A program made the position numbers and the translations under genes. DNA of 46,522 nt from Bacteroidales bacterium UBA3824 (GTDB lineage Bacteria; Bacteroidota; Bacteroidia; Bacteroidales; UBA3824): positions 1 through 46,522 of the forward strand of contig DGIK01000135.1 in NCBI GenBank assembly GCA_002393195.1, read 5' to 3'. The number at the start of each line of letters is the position of its first letter. The first letter of the stretch is position 1. This document shows positions 25,181 to 33,522 of this stretch, one piece after another. The notes beneath the pieces are model-generated. The model did no database searches. It saw nothing but the letters and a program-made list of their open reading frames with translations, and was not told the origin of the DNA.

Positions 25181-26032
25181 ATGTCGATATCAATATCTAA
25201 AATACAATTTCTGCCCCTCAACGTGGGGTTTGCACAGCACAACAGCGATTGGAATTGGAAAAACGTCCGTAGCCCATTCGCCCGGCTCTACTATGTTACC
25301 GACGGCGAGGCTGAGGTTTGCATAGGTGTTGACAATTACACACTTACGCCCGGACACCTGTATCTTATTCCCGCATTTGCCCAACACAACTGCGTGTGCA
25401 AATCGAAATTTGCGCATTATTACATCCACATTTACGAAGACCAAACCGGCGCGGGCATCCTCGACGAATATAATTTTCCCGTGGAGGTGGAGGCATCGTC
25501 ATCCGACCTCTGCCTAATCCGCCGCCTTAGCGAATTGAACCCGTTTTTGAAACTGCCCGAATCAAACCCTGTGGCATACGACAATCATCACACACTCGTC
25601 AGCAACGTCCGCCTCCATCATCAAAGTCCGCTTCATAACAAGATGGAATCACGAGGGATTTTGTATATTTTGATGTCGCGGTTTTTCAAATTCGCAGTAC
25701 CGAAAGAGGACGTTGCCGACAGCCGTATCAATCAGACTATCAACTATATCCGCCGACATCTCGACAGCCGTATCGACCTCGAAACTCTTGCCGGGAAAGC
25801 CTGTATGTCGAAAGACCATTTTATACGTGTTTTCAAGCGCGAAACCGGCGACACTCCAAATGCCTACATCACCAAGCGCAAGATCGACAAGGCTCAACTC
25901 GCCCTCATCACCACCGACTATTCCATCAAAGCCATTGCAAAAATGTTTGGCTACAACGACCATTCATATTTCAACCGGCTTTTCAAACAATTCACCGGCA
26001 CAACGCCACAAGGGTACAGGACAATGCGTTGA
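25181..26032 (+). CDS. AraC-family transcriptional regulator
   Basis: 283 residues. The N-terminal half has the cupin-like ligand domain (FARLYYVTDGEAEV, LTPGHLYLIPAFAQH). The C-terminal half has the two AraC helix-turn-helix motifs: IDLETLAGKACMSKDHFIRVFKRETG and IKAIAKMFGYNDHSYFNRLFKQFTGTTPQGYR. It is cytoplasmic and expected to sense a sugar and activate the divergent GH29-GH115 genes. A TATATTTG -7 element lies at 25151-25158. An overlapping eight-codon frame begins at 25174 but has no support. The stop codon lies 9 nt from the stop of the broken hydrolase gene on the other strand. Confidence 0.9.
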   Translation: MSISISKIQFLPLNVGFAQHNSDWNWKNVRSPFARLYYVTDGEAEVCIGVDNYTLTPGHLYLIPAFAQHNCVCKSKFAHYYIHIYEDQTGAGILDEYNFPVEVEASSSDLCLIRRLSELNPFLKLPESNPVAYDNHHTLVSNVRLHHQSPLHNKMESRGILYILMSRFFKFAVPKEDVADSRINQTINYIRRHLDSRIDLETLAGKACMSKDHFIRVFKRETGDTPNAYITKRKIDKAQLALITTDYSIKAIAKMFGYNDHSYFNRLFKQFTGTTPQGYRTMR

Positions 26033-26041
26033 TTACGCACG

Positions 26042-26860
26042 TCACCTCAATTTTCCATACACCTCGTTGCTTACCGGTTCGAGCCATTCGTTGCTGTTGC
26101 CGGGTTCTACTGCCACAATTGCGGCAATATTTTCGGTGTCGGTCTGCCAACCAACGCGACCGCCTTGTGAATGGGTTATGTAAATCGACTTTTTGCCTGT
26201 AAGTTGGTGAACATCAGACAGTACCGCTGACAGCGCAGTACCAAAGAGTTTCTCGTCGTAACTGCCTGTGTTTGGTGTCATCTGACAGAAAAACTGTGTC
26301 TGAGCCGCATCTCCTGCGGGAAATTGAGAGCCGTCGTAACGCTCTGGCGCAACCCGTCCAATCCTGAAATGTGTGTACCAAGCCTGTTCGCCGGGACGAT
26401 ATTTTGTGCCGTCGGCATCAAGTGCATCTTTGGTCATCTCCACTGTGGAGCCTGCCGCACCTCTGCGAGGTTGGTCAACAAGAAACACGGGGTGTCCTTT
26501 TTTTAAGAAAATGTCCGCCCTGCCTTCCCTGCCGTCGGGTGTTGACTGCCAACCTGTTCTCGATTGTCCGTAGCCGTGCAGAAAAACCATCGGCAAGCCG
26601 TTGCCGCTGGCTGGAATCTGATAGAATGTGTTGGCGTGGTCAACGTGCGAGGTTGTTCCTTTGCGCGTCATATCGAGCCAATTTTGAGTAGGGTCGTACT
26701 CGCCTTCAACGGGTTCGGTAACACGTCCGCCCGACGAGAAAACGCCTTGTTTTTCGATTACGATGCCATTCTGCGTGCTTGCGCATTGCTGAGGGCTATT
26801 GCCGCACGACGACAACATCACAGCGGCGGCAAGGATTGGAATTAAAGATTTGGTAGTCAT
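26042..26860 (-). CDS. C-terminally truncated alpha/beta-hydrolase lipoprotein (probably non-functional)
   Basis: 272 residues from the ATG at 26860; the reading frame above it belongs to the neighbouring gene in another frame. A type II signal ends at Ser-Ser-Cys19. The oxyanion region MVFLHGYGQSRTGW and the nucleophile elbow ITHSQGGRVGW (Ser231) are intact. Only 41 residues follow the nucleophile, so the strand-helix segments that carry the acid and the catalytic His are missing. The break is close to the end of the convergent AraC gene, suggesting that a deletion joined the two. Full-length relatives are secreted esterases of Bacteroidales. I regard it as a pseudogene or a decayed remnant. 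Confidence 0.7.
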   Translation of the reverse strand: MTTKSLIPILAAAVMLSSCGNSPQQCASTQNGIVIEKQGVFSSGGRVTEPVEGEYDPTQNWLDMTRKGTTSHVDHANTFYQIPASGNGLPMVFLHGYGQSRTGWQSTPDGREGRADIFLKKGHPVFLVDQPRRGAAGSTVEMTKDALDADGTKYRPGEQAWYTHFRIGRVAPERYDGSQFPAGDAAQTQFFCQMTPNTGSYDEKLFGTALSAVLSDVHQLTGKKSIYITHSQGGRVGWQTDTENIAAIVAVEPGNSNEWLEPVSNEVYGKLR

Positions 26861-26888
26861 ATTGTTACAATTTTTATGTGAAGAATTT

Positions 26889-27176
26889 CTAAATTTTTGC
26901 GGAAATCTGGCTGACATATTCCTCAACGAAATAAGTTCGGATGTGGGTTGCACCGGGGACGATGAAAAGTTCCTTGTCGGCGGTGCGGTTTGCGGCGATG
27001 TATTCCGCCACACTTTTTGTGTTGCCGCTCCACGAGAAGTAGGCAACGAGAACTTTTTTCCCTTCCATATTTTCAGAATTAGAGTTAGACACGTTTTTTT
27101 TGTTGTCCTGTGCATTAGAGCAACTTCCAAAAATCACTGCCAACACAGACAATATAAAGACTTTTAACTTGTTCAT
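26889..27176 (-). CDS. Chimeric remnant: flavodoxin N-terminus joined to an alpha/beta-hydrolase C-terminus
   Basis: 95 residues. A lipoprotein-like signal (Cys19) and a short linker lead to a flavodoxin strand and FMN-phosphate loop KKVLVAYFSWSGNTKSVAEYI (40-60). After residue 61-66 the sequence switches to the tail of a different family: KELFIVPGATHIRTYFVEEYVSQI (68-91), where GATH holds the catalytic His of YcjY/dienelactone-hydrolase-like proteins. The remaining about 100 residues of a flavodoxin and the body of the hydrolase are absent. An in-frame deletion between two adjacent genes is the simplest origin. A TATATTTG element at 27207-27214 may still drive it. A working enzyme is unlikely. 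Confidence 0.7.
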   Translation of the reverse strand: MNKLKVFILSVLAVIFGSCSNAQDNKKNVSNSNSENMEGKKVLVAYFSWSGNTKSVAEYIAANRTADKELFIVPGATHIRTYFVEEYVSQISAKI

Positions 27177-27408
27177 TTTCTTGTACTTTTTTAATTAATT
27201 ACGATGCAAATATACGTCGATTTTTCGGGACGGAAGTTTCACTTTTTACGGTTAAATTTATACATTTTGAAGAAAGAGTGAGTTAAGGTGCGATTATAAA
27301 ACCATCAATCCTTTCAAAAACTTAACATAAAAAAACACGGAAGACTACGGATTTCTTTGTAAATTTGCGGTGTCAAAAGTTTTGTTTTTATGAAACAAAC
27401 GGTTTGCA

Positions 27409-28461
27409 ATGTCAAAAGAACTGTCAAATATAACGGAAGCATCATTTGTCAACGACATAAAGAAAATCGTTGAACAGGGGCGACGTGCGGCATACGGAGC
27501 GGTAAATGCCGTTATGATTGAGACCTATTGGCACATCGGCAAACGCATTGTGCAGCAGGAACAAAACGGAAAGGAACGTGCCGAATATGGCAAACGGCTA
27601 ATTGAAATCTTGTCGAAAGAATTGACGATTGCGTATGGAAAGGGATTCAGCGGTAGATATTTACGCTCATTTCGCCAATTTTATCTCGTAGTTCCTGACA
27701 TCAAGATTTGGAAATCGCGATTTCCAAATCTGACTTGGACTCATATTTTCAGAACTTTACGTCTGAATGACGATGTTGCAATACGCTGGTATTTGGAAAC
27801 ATCAGCAAAAGAGAATTGGAGCGTAAGAACATTAGATAGAAATATATCTACTCAATTTTATGAGAGACATTTCAGACAACCACAGCTTCCTTCTTCAGCT
27901 GCAGATGGCGAAATAAACAAATCGGAACTTTTGAAAAGTCCAATAATTGCAGAATTCTTGGGATTCAAGAAAGATGAAAGTTATAGCGAATCGGACTTAG
28001 AAAGTTCTATTATAGCTCATTTGCAAGAATTTATCATGGAAATGGGAAGAGGATTTGCCTTCGTAGGACGCCAACAATTGATTCGCACCGCATCTCAAGA
28101 TTATTTTATAGATTTGGTTTTTTACAACATCGTGTTAAAGTGTTATGTACTAATAGATCTGAAAATTGGAAAAATAAAACATCAAGATGTCGGGCAGATG
28201 GATATGTACGTGCGTATGTTCGACGAATTGAAACAAAGTGAAGGAAATAATCCAACAATAGGTATTGTTCTCTGTAGTGAGACTGATGAAGATATAGCCC
28301 GATATTCAGTTTTAAATGGCAGTGAACAGTTGTTTGCAAGCAAATATAAATTGTACTTGCCCACCGAGGAGGAACTCCGAAGAGAAATTGAACAACAAAA
28401 AATGTTGTTTCAATTACAACATAACAAGTTGAATACTAACAATAAAAACAGTATTGAATGA
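27409..28461 (+). CDS. YhcG/DUF1016-family PD-(D/E)XK nuclease
   Basis: 350 residues. An N-terminal DUF1016_N helical domain (about 10-155) has AVNAVMIETYWHIGKRIVQQEQ and the WSVRTLDRNI motif near 137. The C-terminal nuclease domain (about 175-340) has LESSIIAHLQEF, FAFVGRQ, then Asp235 in YFIDLVFYN and the DLK triad Asp250-Lys252 (VLIDLKIGK), followed by QMDMYVRMFD. The family is frequent near type I restriction systems and mobile genes and is thought to be a nuclease. It lies upstream of the restriction-modification genes on the same strand, separated by the structured leader. A TAAATTTG -7 element is at 27360-27367 without a clear -33. Confidence 0.9.
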   Translation: MSKELSNITEASFVNDIKKIVEQGRRAAYGAVNAVMIETYWHIGKRIVQQEQNGKERAEYGKRLIEILSKELTIAYGKGFSGRYLRSFRQFYLVVPDIKIWKSRFPNLTWTHIFRTLRLNDDVAIRWYLETSAKENWSVRTLDRNISTQFYERHFRQPQLPSSAADGEINKSELLKSPIIAEFLGFKKDESYSESDLESSIIAHLQEFIMEMGRGFAFVGRQQLIRTASQDYFIDLVFYNIVLKCYVLIDLKIGKIKHQDVGQMDMYVRMFDELKQSEGNNPTIGIVLCSETDEDIARYSVLNGSEQLFASKYKLYLPTEEELRREIEQQKMLFQLQHNKLNTNNKNSIE

Positions 28462-28498
28462 AGTAAAAAAAAGTATAACTAACATATTATAAATCATT

Positions 28499-28690
28499 GA
28501 GCTTTACGCTCTTATTCTCATTCCGAAAAATCTGGTAAATTTTAACGACACGAGAATAAGCTGGCGATTAAGGTTCACGCTATACGCGTGAGCCGTTTTC
28601 GTGCTTATTAGTGTCAACGGTTTTACCAGAGCCTTCGGATTTGATAAGCATAACAGAGAGAAGTTAAGAAAACGGCTACACGCTTTTTTT
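28499..28690 (+). promoter_or_regulatory. Highly structured leader with competing helices and a terminator-like end
   Basis: A nested hairpin spans 28523-28638 with five collinear helices (35 bp): CCGAA/TTCGG, TCTGGTAAA/TTTACCAGA, GACAC/GTGTC, AATAAGC/GCTTATT and GGTTCACGC/GCGTGAGCC. Two other pairings compete with it. CTTATTCTC (28511-28519) can pair with GAGAATAAG (28552-28560). GCGTG-GCCGTTTTC (28586-28600) can pair with GAAAACGGC-CACGC (28668-28683), directly followed by seven T, which is a terminator shape. The layout resembles an attenuator or structured non-coding RNA; it matches no riboswitch class that I recognise. A cruciform DNA element is the alternative reading. Confidence 0.5.
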
Positions 28691-28703
28691 ATGCTTGTTG
28701 GGA

Positions 28704-28734
28704 TTCAAGAGTTTAAAGCAAAAAAACTCTTGAA
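28704..28734 (+). promoter_or_regulatory. Hairpin that would hide the ribosome site of the restriction-modification gene
   Basis: TTCAAGAGTTT (28704-28714) and AAACTCTTGAA (28724-28734) form a perfect 11-bp stem with a 9-nt loop, ending 2 nt before the ATG at 28737. A TATGCTTG promoter-like box at 28690-28697 would place the transcript start near the stem. Confidence 0.65.
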
Positions 28735-28736
28735 AG

Positions 28737-30476
28737 ATGCAACGAATAGAAATGATTGATTGCGTAGGTAGAAAGCACCTTTCGGCAAATCTGGAAAATG
28801 GTGAATTTAGCTACGCAAAGGCTTTGAACGAAAACATACAAGGACACAAGTTTCTTGACATCCGTTTTTATGACGAAAAATCGAAAACGGCTGTTCTTAT
28901 CGAAACTAAGCAGAAGTTTAAGACGAACGACAAGCAACAACTGTTTGATTATGTCGCTCTTGAACGTCGGTTGTCGTCAACAATAAAAATTGTCGCCATT
29001 CTCGCCAACACCAATGACGACAAAATAAAAGTATGGAAGATTGTTGACGGCAAGGAAACAGAACTTGACGACAAAAAACTGAAATCGTTTGAAGAATATG
29101 TCGATTATTTCAAGCCCAAGAATATCAACGACAAAACAGCGGTTCTTGAAAACACATCGAAACTCAACCGCCTACTTCACGACAACGGCATTGCTGAAAA
29201 ACTTCGGAGCCAGTTTGTAGGAACATGTCTATTAGCATTAAAAAACGGACTGACCTATAAAGGTTTGACTACAAGCCAAATAATTGCCGGAATAAAAGAG
29301 GTTCTTGGTACTTTGTTGGAAGGTAGCGTTGACAAAGCCGACAAAATCGTAATTCTGCACGAAAACATTTTGAAAGACCAAAATGTGGAGAAAATCAAGT
29401 CAGAAAACTTTGAAAAACTACTTGAATATATCGAAGAAAACATTGAGCCCTACATCAATGAGGCAAGCCGTGAAGGCCATGACATTTTGAGCTATTTCTT
29501 CACCACATTCAACAAATACGTTGCCCGAGAAGATAAGAATCAAGCGTTTACGCCAAATCATATTGCGCACTTTATGGCAACCGTGGCAGGAATATATAAG
29601 ACATCGCGCATTTTAGACCCCACGTGTGGTTCCGGAACATTCCTCGTGCAGGCAATGACACAGGCTCTCAACGATTGCGAAACCGATGCGGAACGCAACG
29701 AAATCAAGAAGCATCAAATCTACGGCATTGAGTTCGACAAAAACGTATATGGACTTTCCACAACCAATATGCTCATTCACGGCGACGGAAATTCCAATAT
29801 CCGCTGTGGTTCGTGTTTTGAAAAAGGAGATTGGATTCAACAAGCCAATGCCGATGTGGTACTAATGAATCCTCCATATAATGCTTCGAAAAATCAAGTA
29901 CCAGAAAACTTTGCTAAAACATGGAGAAAAACAAGCACAGACCCATCAAAAGGACTTTGTTTTGTGGAATTTGTGGCAGGGAAAGTCAATCGCGGACGCT
30001 TGCTTACATTGCTGCCAATGGCGTGCGCCATACAAACCGATGGCGTGATTGGCAACTTCAAACAAAAGATGCTCGAAAAGCACACGCTTGATGCTGTTTT
30101 TTCGTTCCCTGCCGAAATGTTCTATCCCGGAGCAAGTGCCGTGGCTTGTTGTATGGTATTCGACTTGGGCAAGCCACACAAAAATGGGAAAGAAACATTT
30201 TTCGGGTACTTCAAAGACGACGGTTTTGAAAAGCGTAAAGGTGTCGGTCGTGTAGATGTTCGCGACAAATGGAAATCAATTGAAGAAGAATGGCTTGACT
30301 TATATGAACATCGCACAACGATGGCAGGTAAATCAGTTTGCCGCCACGTTGAAGCCAACGAAGAATGGTGCGCAGAAGCCTACATGGAAACAGATTATTC
30401 AACACTTTGCGATGATGATTTTATCCGCAAAATGAGAGATTATGCAGCATTTTTGGTTCAAAACGAGGAGGTCTAA
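28737..30476 (+). CDS. Nuclease-N6-adenine methyltransferase fusion of a BcgI-like (type IIB/IIG) restriction-modification system
   Basis: 579 residues. The N-terminal domain (about 1-125) has a PD-(D/E)XK core: Asp41 in FLDIRF and Glu56-Lys58 in VLIETKQKF, then QLFDYVALERRL. A helical spacer (130-260) is followed by the gamma-class methyltransferase: FTPNHIAHFM (271-280), SAM motif DPTCGSGTF (294-302) and catalytic NPPY (378-381). One protein thus carries cutting and methylating activity, and the next gene supplies target recognition. A type I HsdM with an HsdR_N-like extension is the alternative; no separate HsdR helicase is present. The start is preceded by a hairpin that could limit translation. 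Confidence 0.82.
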   Translation: MQRIEMIDCVGRKHLSANLENGEFSYAKALNENIQGHKFLDIRFYDEKSKTAVLIETKQKFKTNDKQQLFDYVALERRLSSTIKIVAILANTNDDKIKVWKIVDGKETELDDKKLKSFEEYVDYFKPKNINDKTAVLENTSKLNRLLHDNGIAEKLRSQFVGTCLLALKNGLTYKGLTTSQIIAGIKEVLGTLLEGSVDKADKIVILHENILKDQNVEKIKSENFEKLLEYIEENIEPYINEASREGHDILSYFFTTFNKYVAREDKNQAFTPNHIAHFMATVAGIYKTSRILDPTCGSGTFLVQAMTQALNDCETDAERNEIKKHQIYGIEFDKNVYGLSTTNMLIHGDGNSNIRCGSCFEKGDWIQQANADVVLMNPPYNASKNQVPENFAKTWRKTSTDPSKGLCFVEFVAGKVNRGRLLTLLPMACAIQTDGVIGNFKQKMLEKHTLDAVFSFPAEMFYPGASAVACCMVFDLGKPHKNGKETFFGYFKDDGFEKRKGVGRVDVRDKWKSIEEEWLDLYEHRTTMAGKSVCRHVEANEEWCAEAYMETDYSTLCDDDFIRKMRDYAAFLVQNEEV

Positions 30477-30478
30477 TT

Positions 30479-31513
30479 ATGGAAACGAAAGCTTGGAAAT
30501 GGTTCAGATATGACCAAATATTTGAAATCAAAAAAGGTAAGCGACTAACAAAGGCTGATATGGTAGACGGAGATATTCCTTACATAGGCGCAACAGATTC
30601 TAATAATGGTATTACTGCGAGAGTCTCAAATAGTGAGCATTTACATTCTGCAAATACTATAACCGTGTCGTACAACGGTTCGATTGCAGAGGCATACTAT
30701 CAAACAAAAATGTTTTGGGCTACTGATGATGTAAATGTGTTGTACCCGAAATTTGAAATGACACCATTTTCGGCTCTTTTTCTCACTACAATAATTAATA
30801 AAGAAAAATACCGATTCAATTATGGTAGAAAATGGGACAAGGAATTAATGCAAGTTTCCAAAATAAAACTTCCCATTGATAAAACAGAAAATCCCGATTG
30901 GCAATGGATAGAAAACTATGTACAAAACACTTTGATTCCTAAATTGCCACATAAAACAAAAAAAGTATGGCAAAGGAATTTTGATACAACGCCACTGTCA
31001 CCCAACAAATTGCAACTGAAAACAAAAGAGTGGCAATGGTTTACGATTGATGACGGAACAAAAAATTCTCTATTCAGCGTAGCCGCAGGAAAATATCATT
31101 ATCCTTCTGAATACTCAAATGGAAACACGCCATATCTAAGTGCCACTGCGGTAAACAACGGAGTTGGAAATAAAATCGACTTAGATGCTGAGTTTGAAGG
31201 AAATGTTGTTACAACAGAAAAAGTTGGATGTACGTCGTTTTATCAACCGAAACCGTTTTGTGCCACAAGCGATGTCAACATAATTACTTGCAAACGACAC
31301 AAAATAAATCCATATATCGGATTGTTTCTTGCCTCTGTAATTGATTTTAACGAAAATTTTAGATGGACTTACGGTCGTCAGTGTCGTGTCGGTGATACAA
31401 AAGCCATTAGGATCAAACTCCCCGCCACAAAAAATGCCCAAGGCGAGTATGAACCCGACTGGCAATGGATGGAAGATTACATTAAAGGCTTGCCGTATTC
31501 TGGTTGTTTGTAA
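30479..31513 (+). CDS. Specificity (S) subunit of the restriction-modification system
   Basis: 344 residues in two similar halves. Each begins with a WxWF motif (WKWFRYDQIF near 7; WQWFTIDD near 182) and ends with DWQWxExY (near 141 and 331). Each half is one target-recognition domain plus a conserved arm, so a bipartite DNA target is expected. The gene starts 2 nt after the methyltransferase stop, with an unusually strong Shine-Dalgarno GAGGAGGT just before it (about 30466-30473), rare in this phylum. It ends before a bidirectional terminator. The pair MTase-nuclease plus S matches BcgI-type organisation. Confidence 0.85.
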   Translation: METKAWKWFRYDQIFEIKKGKRLTKADMVDGDIPYIGATDSNNGITARVSNSEHLHSANTITVSYNGSIAEAYYQTKMFWATDDVNVLYPKFEMTPFSALFLTTIINKEKYRFNYGRKWDKELMQVSKIKLPIDKTENPDWQWIENYVQNTLIPKLPHKTKKVWQRNFDTTPLSPNKLQLKTKEWQWFTIDDGTKNSLFSVAAGKYHYPSEYSNGNTPYLSATAVNNGVGNKIDLDAEFEGNVVTTEKVGCTSFYQPKPFCATSDVNIITCKRHKINPYIGLFLASVIDFNENFRWTYGRQCRVGDTKAIRIKLPATKNAQGEYEPDWQWMEDYIKGLPYSGCL

Positions 31514-31572
31514 CGTGTAGAATGTTTTAAAAGAAACGACTGATTAGTGAAGTGTGGTAATCACATTCGCTA

Positions 31573-31615
31573 AAAAAAACCGCCAACCTCAGTCAGTGCG
31601 AGGTTGGCTGTTTGT
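31573..31615. terminator. Bidirectional terminator after the S-subunit and aldo/keto reductase genes
   Basis: GCCAACCTC (31581-31589) pairs with GAGGTTGGC (31599-31607), with an A run before it and T-rich sequence after it. It sits between converging genes. Confidence 0.85.
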
Positions 31616-31636
31616 TCATTAACAGTCGTTCCTAAA

Positions 31637-32485
31637 TCACTTCTTCACCATCCCCATAAACCACTTGACAATCTCTGGGTTGTGGTGGCTGGGCATTATC
31701 ACGGGTGCGCCGGTGTCGAGTTTGAGGATTGCGTCCATATCATCTTGCGAGAGTTTGAAATCAAAGATGTTCTGGTTTTCTGCCATGCGCTCCTTGCGGC
31801 TCGATTTTGGAATGATGATTACTCCACGGTCGAGGAGGTAGCGGATCGCAACTTGCGGGCCTGTCTTGCCGTATTTTTCGCCAATCTTGATGAGCGTTTC
31901 GTTGGTGAAGAAACCGTTTTTGCCCTCTGCCAACGGTCCCCACGACATGTGCGCAATGCCGAGTTCGTCCATGTACTTGCGGCTCTCGATTTGCTGTTGG
32001 AACACGTGGGTCTCGATTTGGTTGACGGCCGGCACAACGTCAAAATGTGCGCATAGGTCGATGAAATGGTCGGGATAGAAATTCGACACGCCGATTGCAC
32101 GCAGCTTGCCCTCTTTGTATGCCTCTTCCAAAGCACGGTATGCGCCGTAGCGGTCGCCGTAGGGCTGGTGGAGCAACATCAGGTCGATGTACTCGGTTTG
32201 AAGTTTGCGGAGGCTCTCGTCGATGCTCTTTTTGGCGGCGGCGTACTCGTAGTTGGTGAACCAAATTTTTGACACGAGGAAGATTTCGTCGCGGCTGATT
32301 CCGCTTTTTTTGACAGCATTGCCCACGCCCTCCTCATTTTGATAGATCTGTGCGGTGTCAATCATTCTGTAACCTACCGAAAGCGCGTCCAAAACGCATC
32401 TTTCACATTCTTGGGGGCTTACTTGAAACACTCCGTAGCCCATCTGCGGCATCTCTACGCCGTTGTTGAGTTTTATGGTCTGCAT
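31637..32485 (-). CDS. Aldo/keto reductase
   Basis: 282 residues, the usual AKR length, cytoplasmic. Family landmarks are present: GYRMIDTAQIYQNEEGVG with catalytic Asp43 and Tyr48, a Lys in LVSKIW, MLLHQPYGD with His105, GVSNF and the NADPH-binding IIPKSSRKERMAEN near the C-terminus. It resembles the 2,5-diketo-gluconate/methylglyoxal reductase branch. Substrate is not readable. A TATTTTTG -7 box lies at 32519-32526 on the minus strand. In relatives an AraC gene is often next door; here that neighbour is a pseudogene. Confidence 0.9.
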   Translation of the reverse strand: MQTIKLNNGVEMPQMGYGVFQVSPQECERCVLDALSVGYRMIDTAQIYQNEEGVGNAVKKSGISRDEIFLVSKIWFTNYEYAAAKKSIDESLRKLQTEYIDLMLLHQPYGDRYGAYRALEEAYKEGKLRAIGVSNFYPDHFIDLCAHFDVVPAVNQIETHVFQQQIESRKYMDELGIAHMSWGPLAEGKNGFFTNETLIKIGEKYGKTGPQVAIRYLLDRGVIIIPKSSRKERMAENQNIFDFKLSQDDMDAILKLDTGAPVIMPSHHNPEIVKWFMGMVKK

Positions 32486-32544
32486 AATCGTGATGTTTTA
32501 ATGTTGTATTCGATAATGCAAAAATACGGCGGATTATCGGGATT

Positions 32545-33032
32545 GTGAGTTCTGTTATAGAGTGCTTTTGGATGCGGAGTTGACGGCTGATGTCGAGCGT
32601 GGTGTAACGTAAAATCCAATAGTTGGCGGCAAAACCGCTCACTTTTTTGCACACGTCAGAAAGGTATTTTGAGGTAACGTAAAGTTTGCTGGCGTAATAA
32701 GAAATGTCGCGGTTTTGTCGGAAGTCGCCCCGATCCAACAATTCCAAAAAACGTTCCATCAAAATTGCACGGCGGCGTGGATATTTCGATAAATTCGGGC
32801 GTCACATAAATGACATCAACGCGGAAATCCTCGGCAGGACGGAGGTTGCTCACCAAGTCGCAACGTCTTATTATCATACAATCTCCTGATTTTAAGGTAT
32901 ATACCTTAGATTATATGTAAACGAGCAACTACCCTCATAACAAAAAGAATGAGCCAAATAGTTGGCAAGATTTCCCTCACCAACGCCCTCCAAAGTGTCT
33001 TTTATAACAATATGCGGCTGTTGACTTTCCAT
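32545..33032 (-). pseudogene. AraC-family regulator pseudogene
   Basis: AraC similarity runs through three frames. A start at 33032 opens a ligand-domain beginning (residues to FCYEGSCSFTYNLR) and stops near 32896. A one-base shift is needed to continue as VYTLKSGDCMIIRRCDLVSN and EDFRVDVIYVTPEFIEIST. A second shift plus loss of the middle domain then leads to RRAILMERFLELLDRGDF and YASKLYVTSKYLSDVCKKVSGF, the first helix-turn-helix. The second helix-turn-helix is lost where the aldo/keto reductase promoter begins. It is therefore not functional. Confidence 0.75.
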
Positions 33033-33139
33033 AGCGTTAAATATTCTTTGCAATATTAACAACTATTTCTCAAATTTTCAAAACTATTTTATTTTTCCAT
33101 CATTTTGATAATGTCAACGTTAAGTTGCTTCAAAAAAAA

Positions 33140-33171
33140 TTTGCACAAAACAACAGAAAATTATATTTTTG
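33140..33171 (+). promoter_or_regulatory. Promoter of the small unknown gene at 33196
   Basis: TTTG at 33140-33143, 20-nt spacer and TATTTTTG at 33164-33171. It supports the ATG at 33196 over in-frame codons further up. Confidence 0.7.
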
Positions 33172-33195
33172 TGCAAAATTAAAACTTTAAAAGTT

Positions 33196-33522
33196 ATGCA
33201 ATTCAAAGAAGGACTTGGTTGGAAGGCCTGTTACGACGAGGAGCGAAACCTCTATACGGCTGAGCGTAGCAATAGGGGTTTTTACCAACTTTGTGAAATC
33301 GACAAGGCTATATACGACGCACTCGGTGCCGATCCAATTGACGGCACAAGAGACGACAAATTAATTGCGTCGGGGCGGTGTCTCTTTGTGGCCGACGACG
33401 ATTATTACACTTCGCCATATTGCATCGTAAAAGACGACAACTATAATACACTTGCGCCTTGGTCACGGGCTCAGGCAAGGTTCGACAGGACATATAATCG
33501 GGAGAATCAAAGTCAAGAATAA
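33196..33522 (+). CDS. Small cytoplasmic protein of unknown function
   Basis: 108 residues from the ATG at 33196. No signal or membrane segment. The sequence has GWKACYDEERNLYTAE near the start and a central YQLCEIDKAIYDAL, with many Tyr and Asp residues. I recall similar short proteins in other Bacteroidales without an assigned role, but I do not recognise a domain. It has its own good promoter and lies between two AraC remnants, so it is probably a single expressed gene. Confidence 0.6.
   Translation: MQFKEGLGWKACYDEERNLYTAERSNRGFYQLCEIDKAIYDALGADPIDGTRDDKLIASGRCLFVADDDYYTSPYCIVKDDNYNTLAPWSRAQARFDRTYNRENQSQE

Noticed and set aside
25174..25200. Eight-codon frame overlapping the AraC start
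   Set aside because: Too short, no evidence for a leader peptide; most likely chance.
28499..28736. Retron-like or group II intron RNA
   Set aside because: The nested hairpin recalls such RNAs, but no reverse transcriptase gene is in the window.
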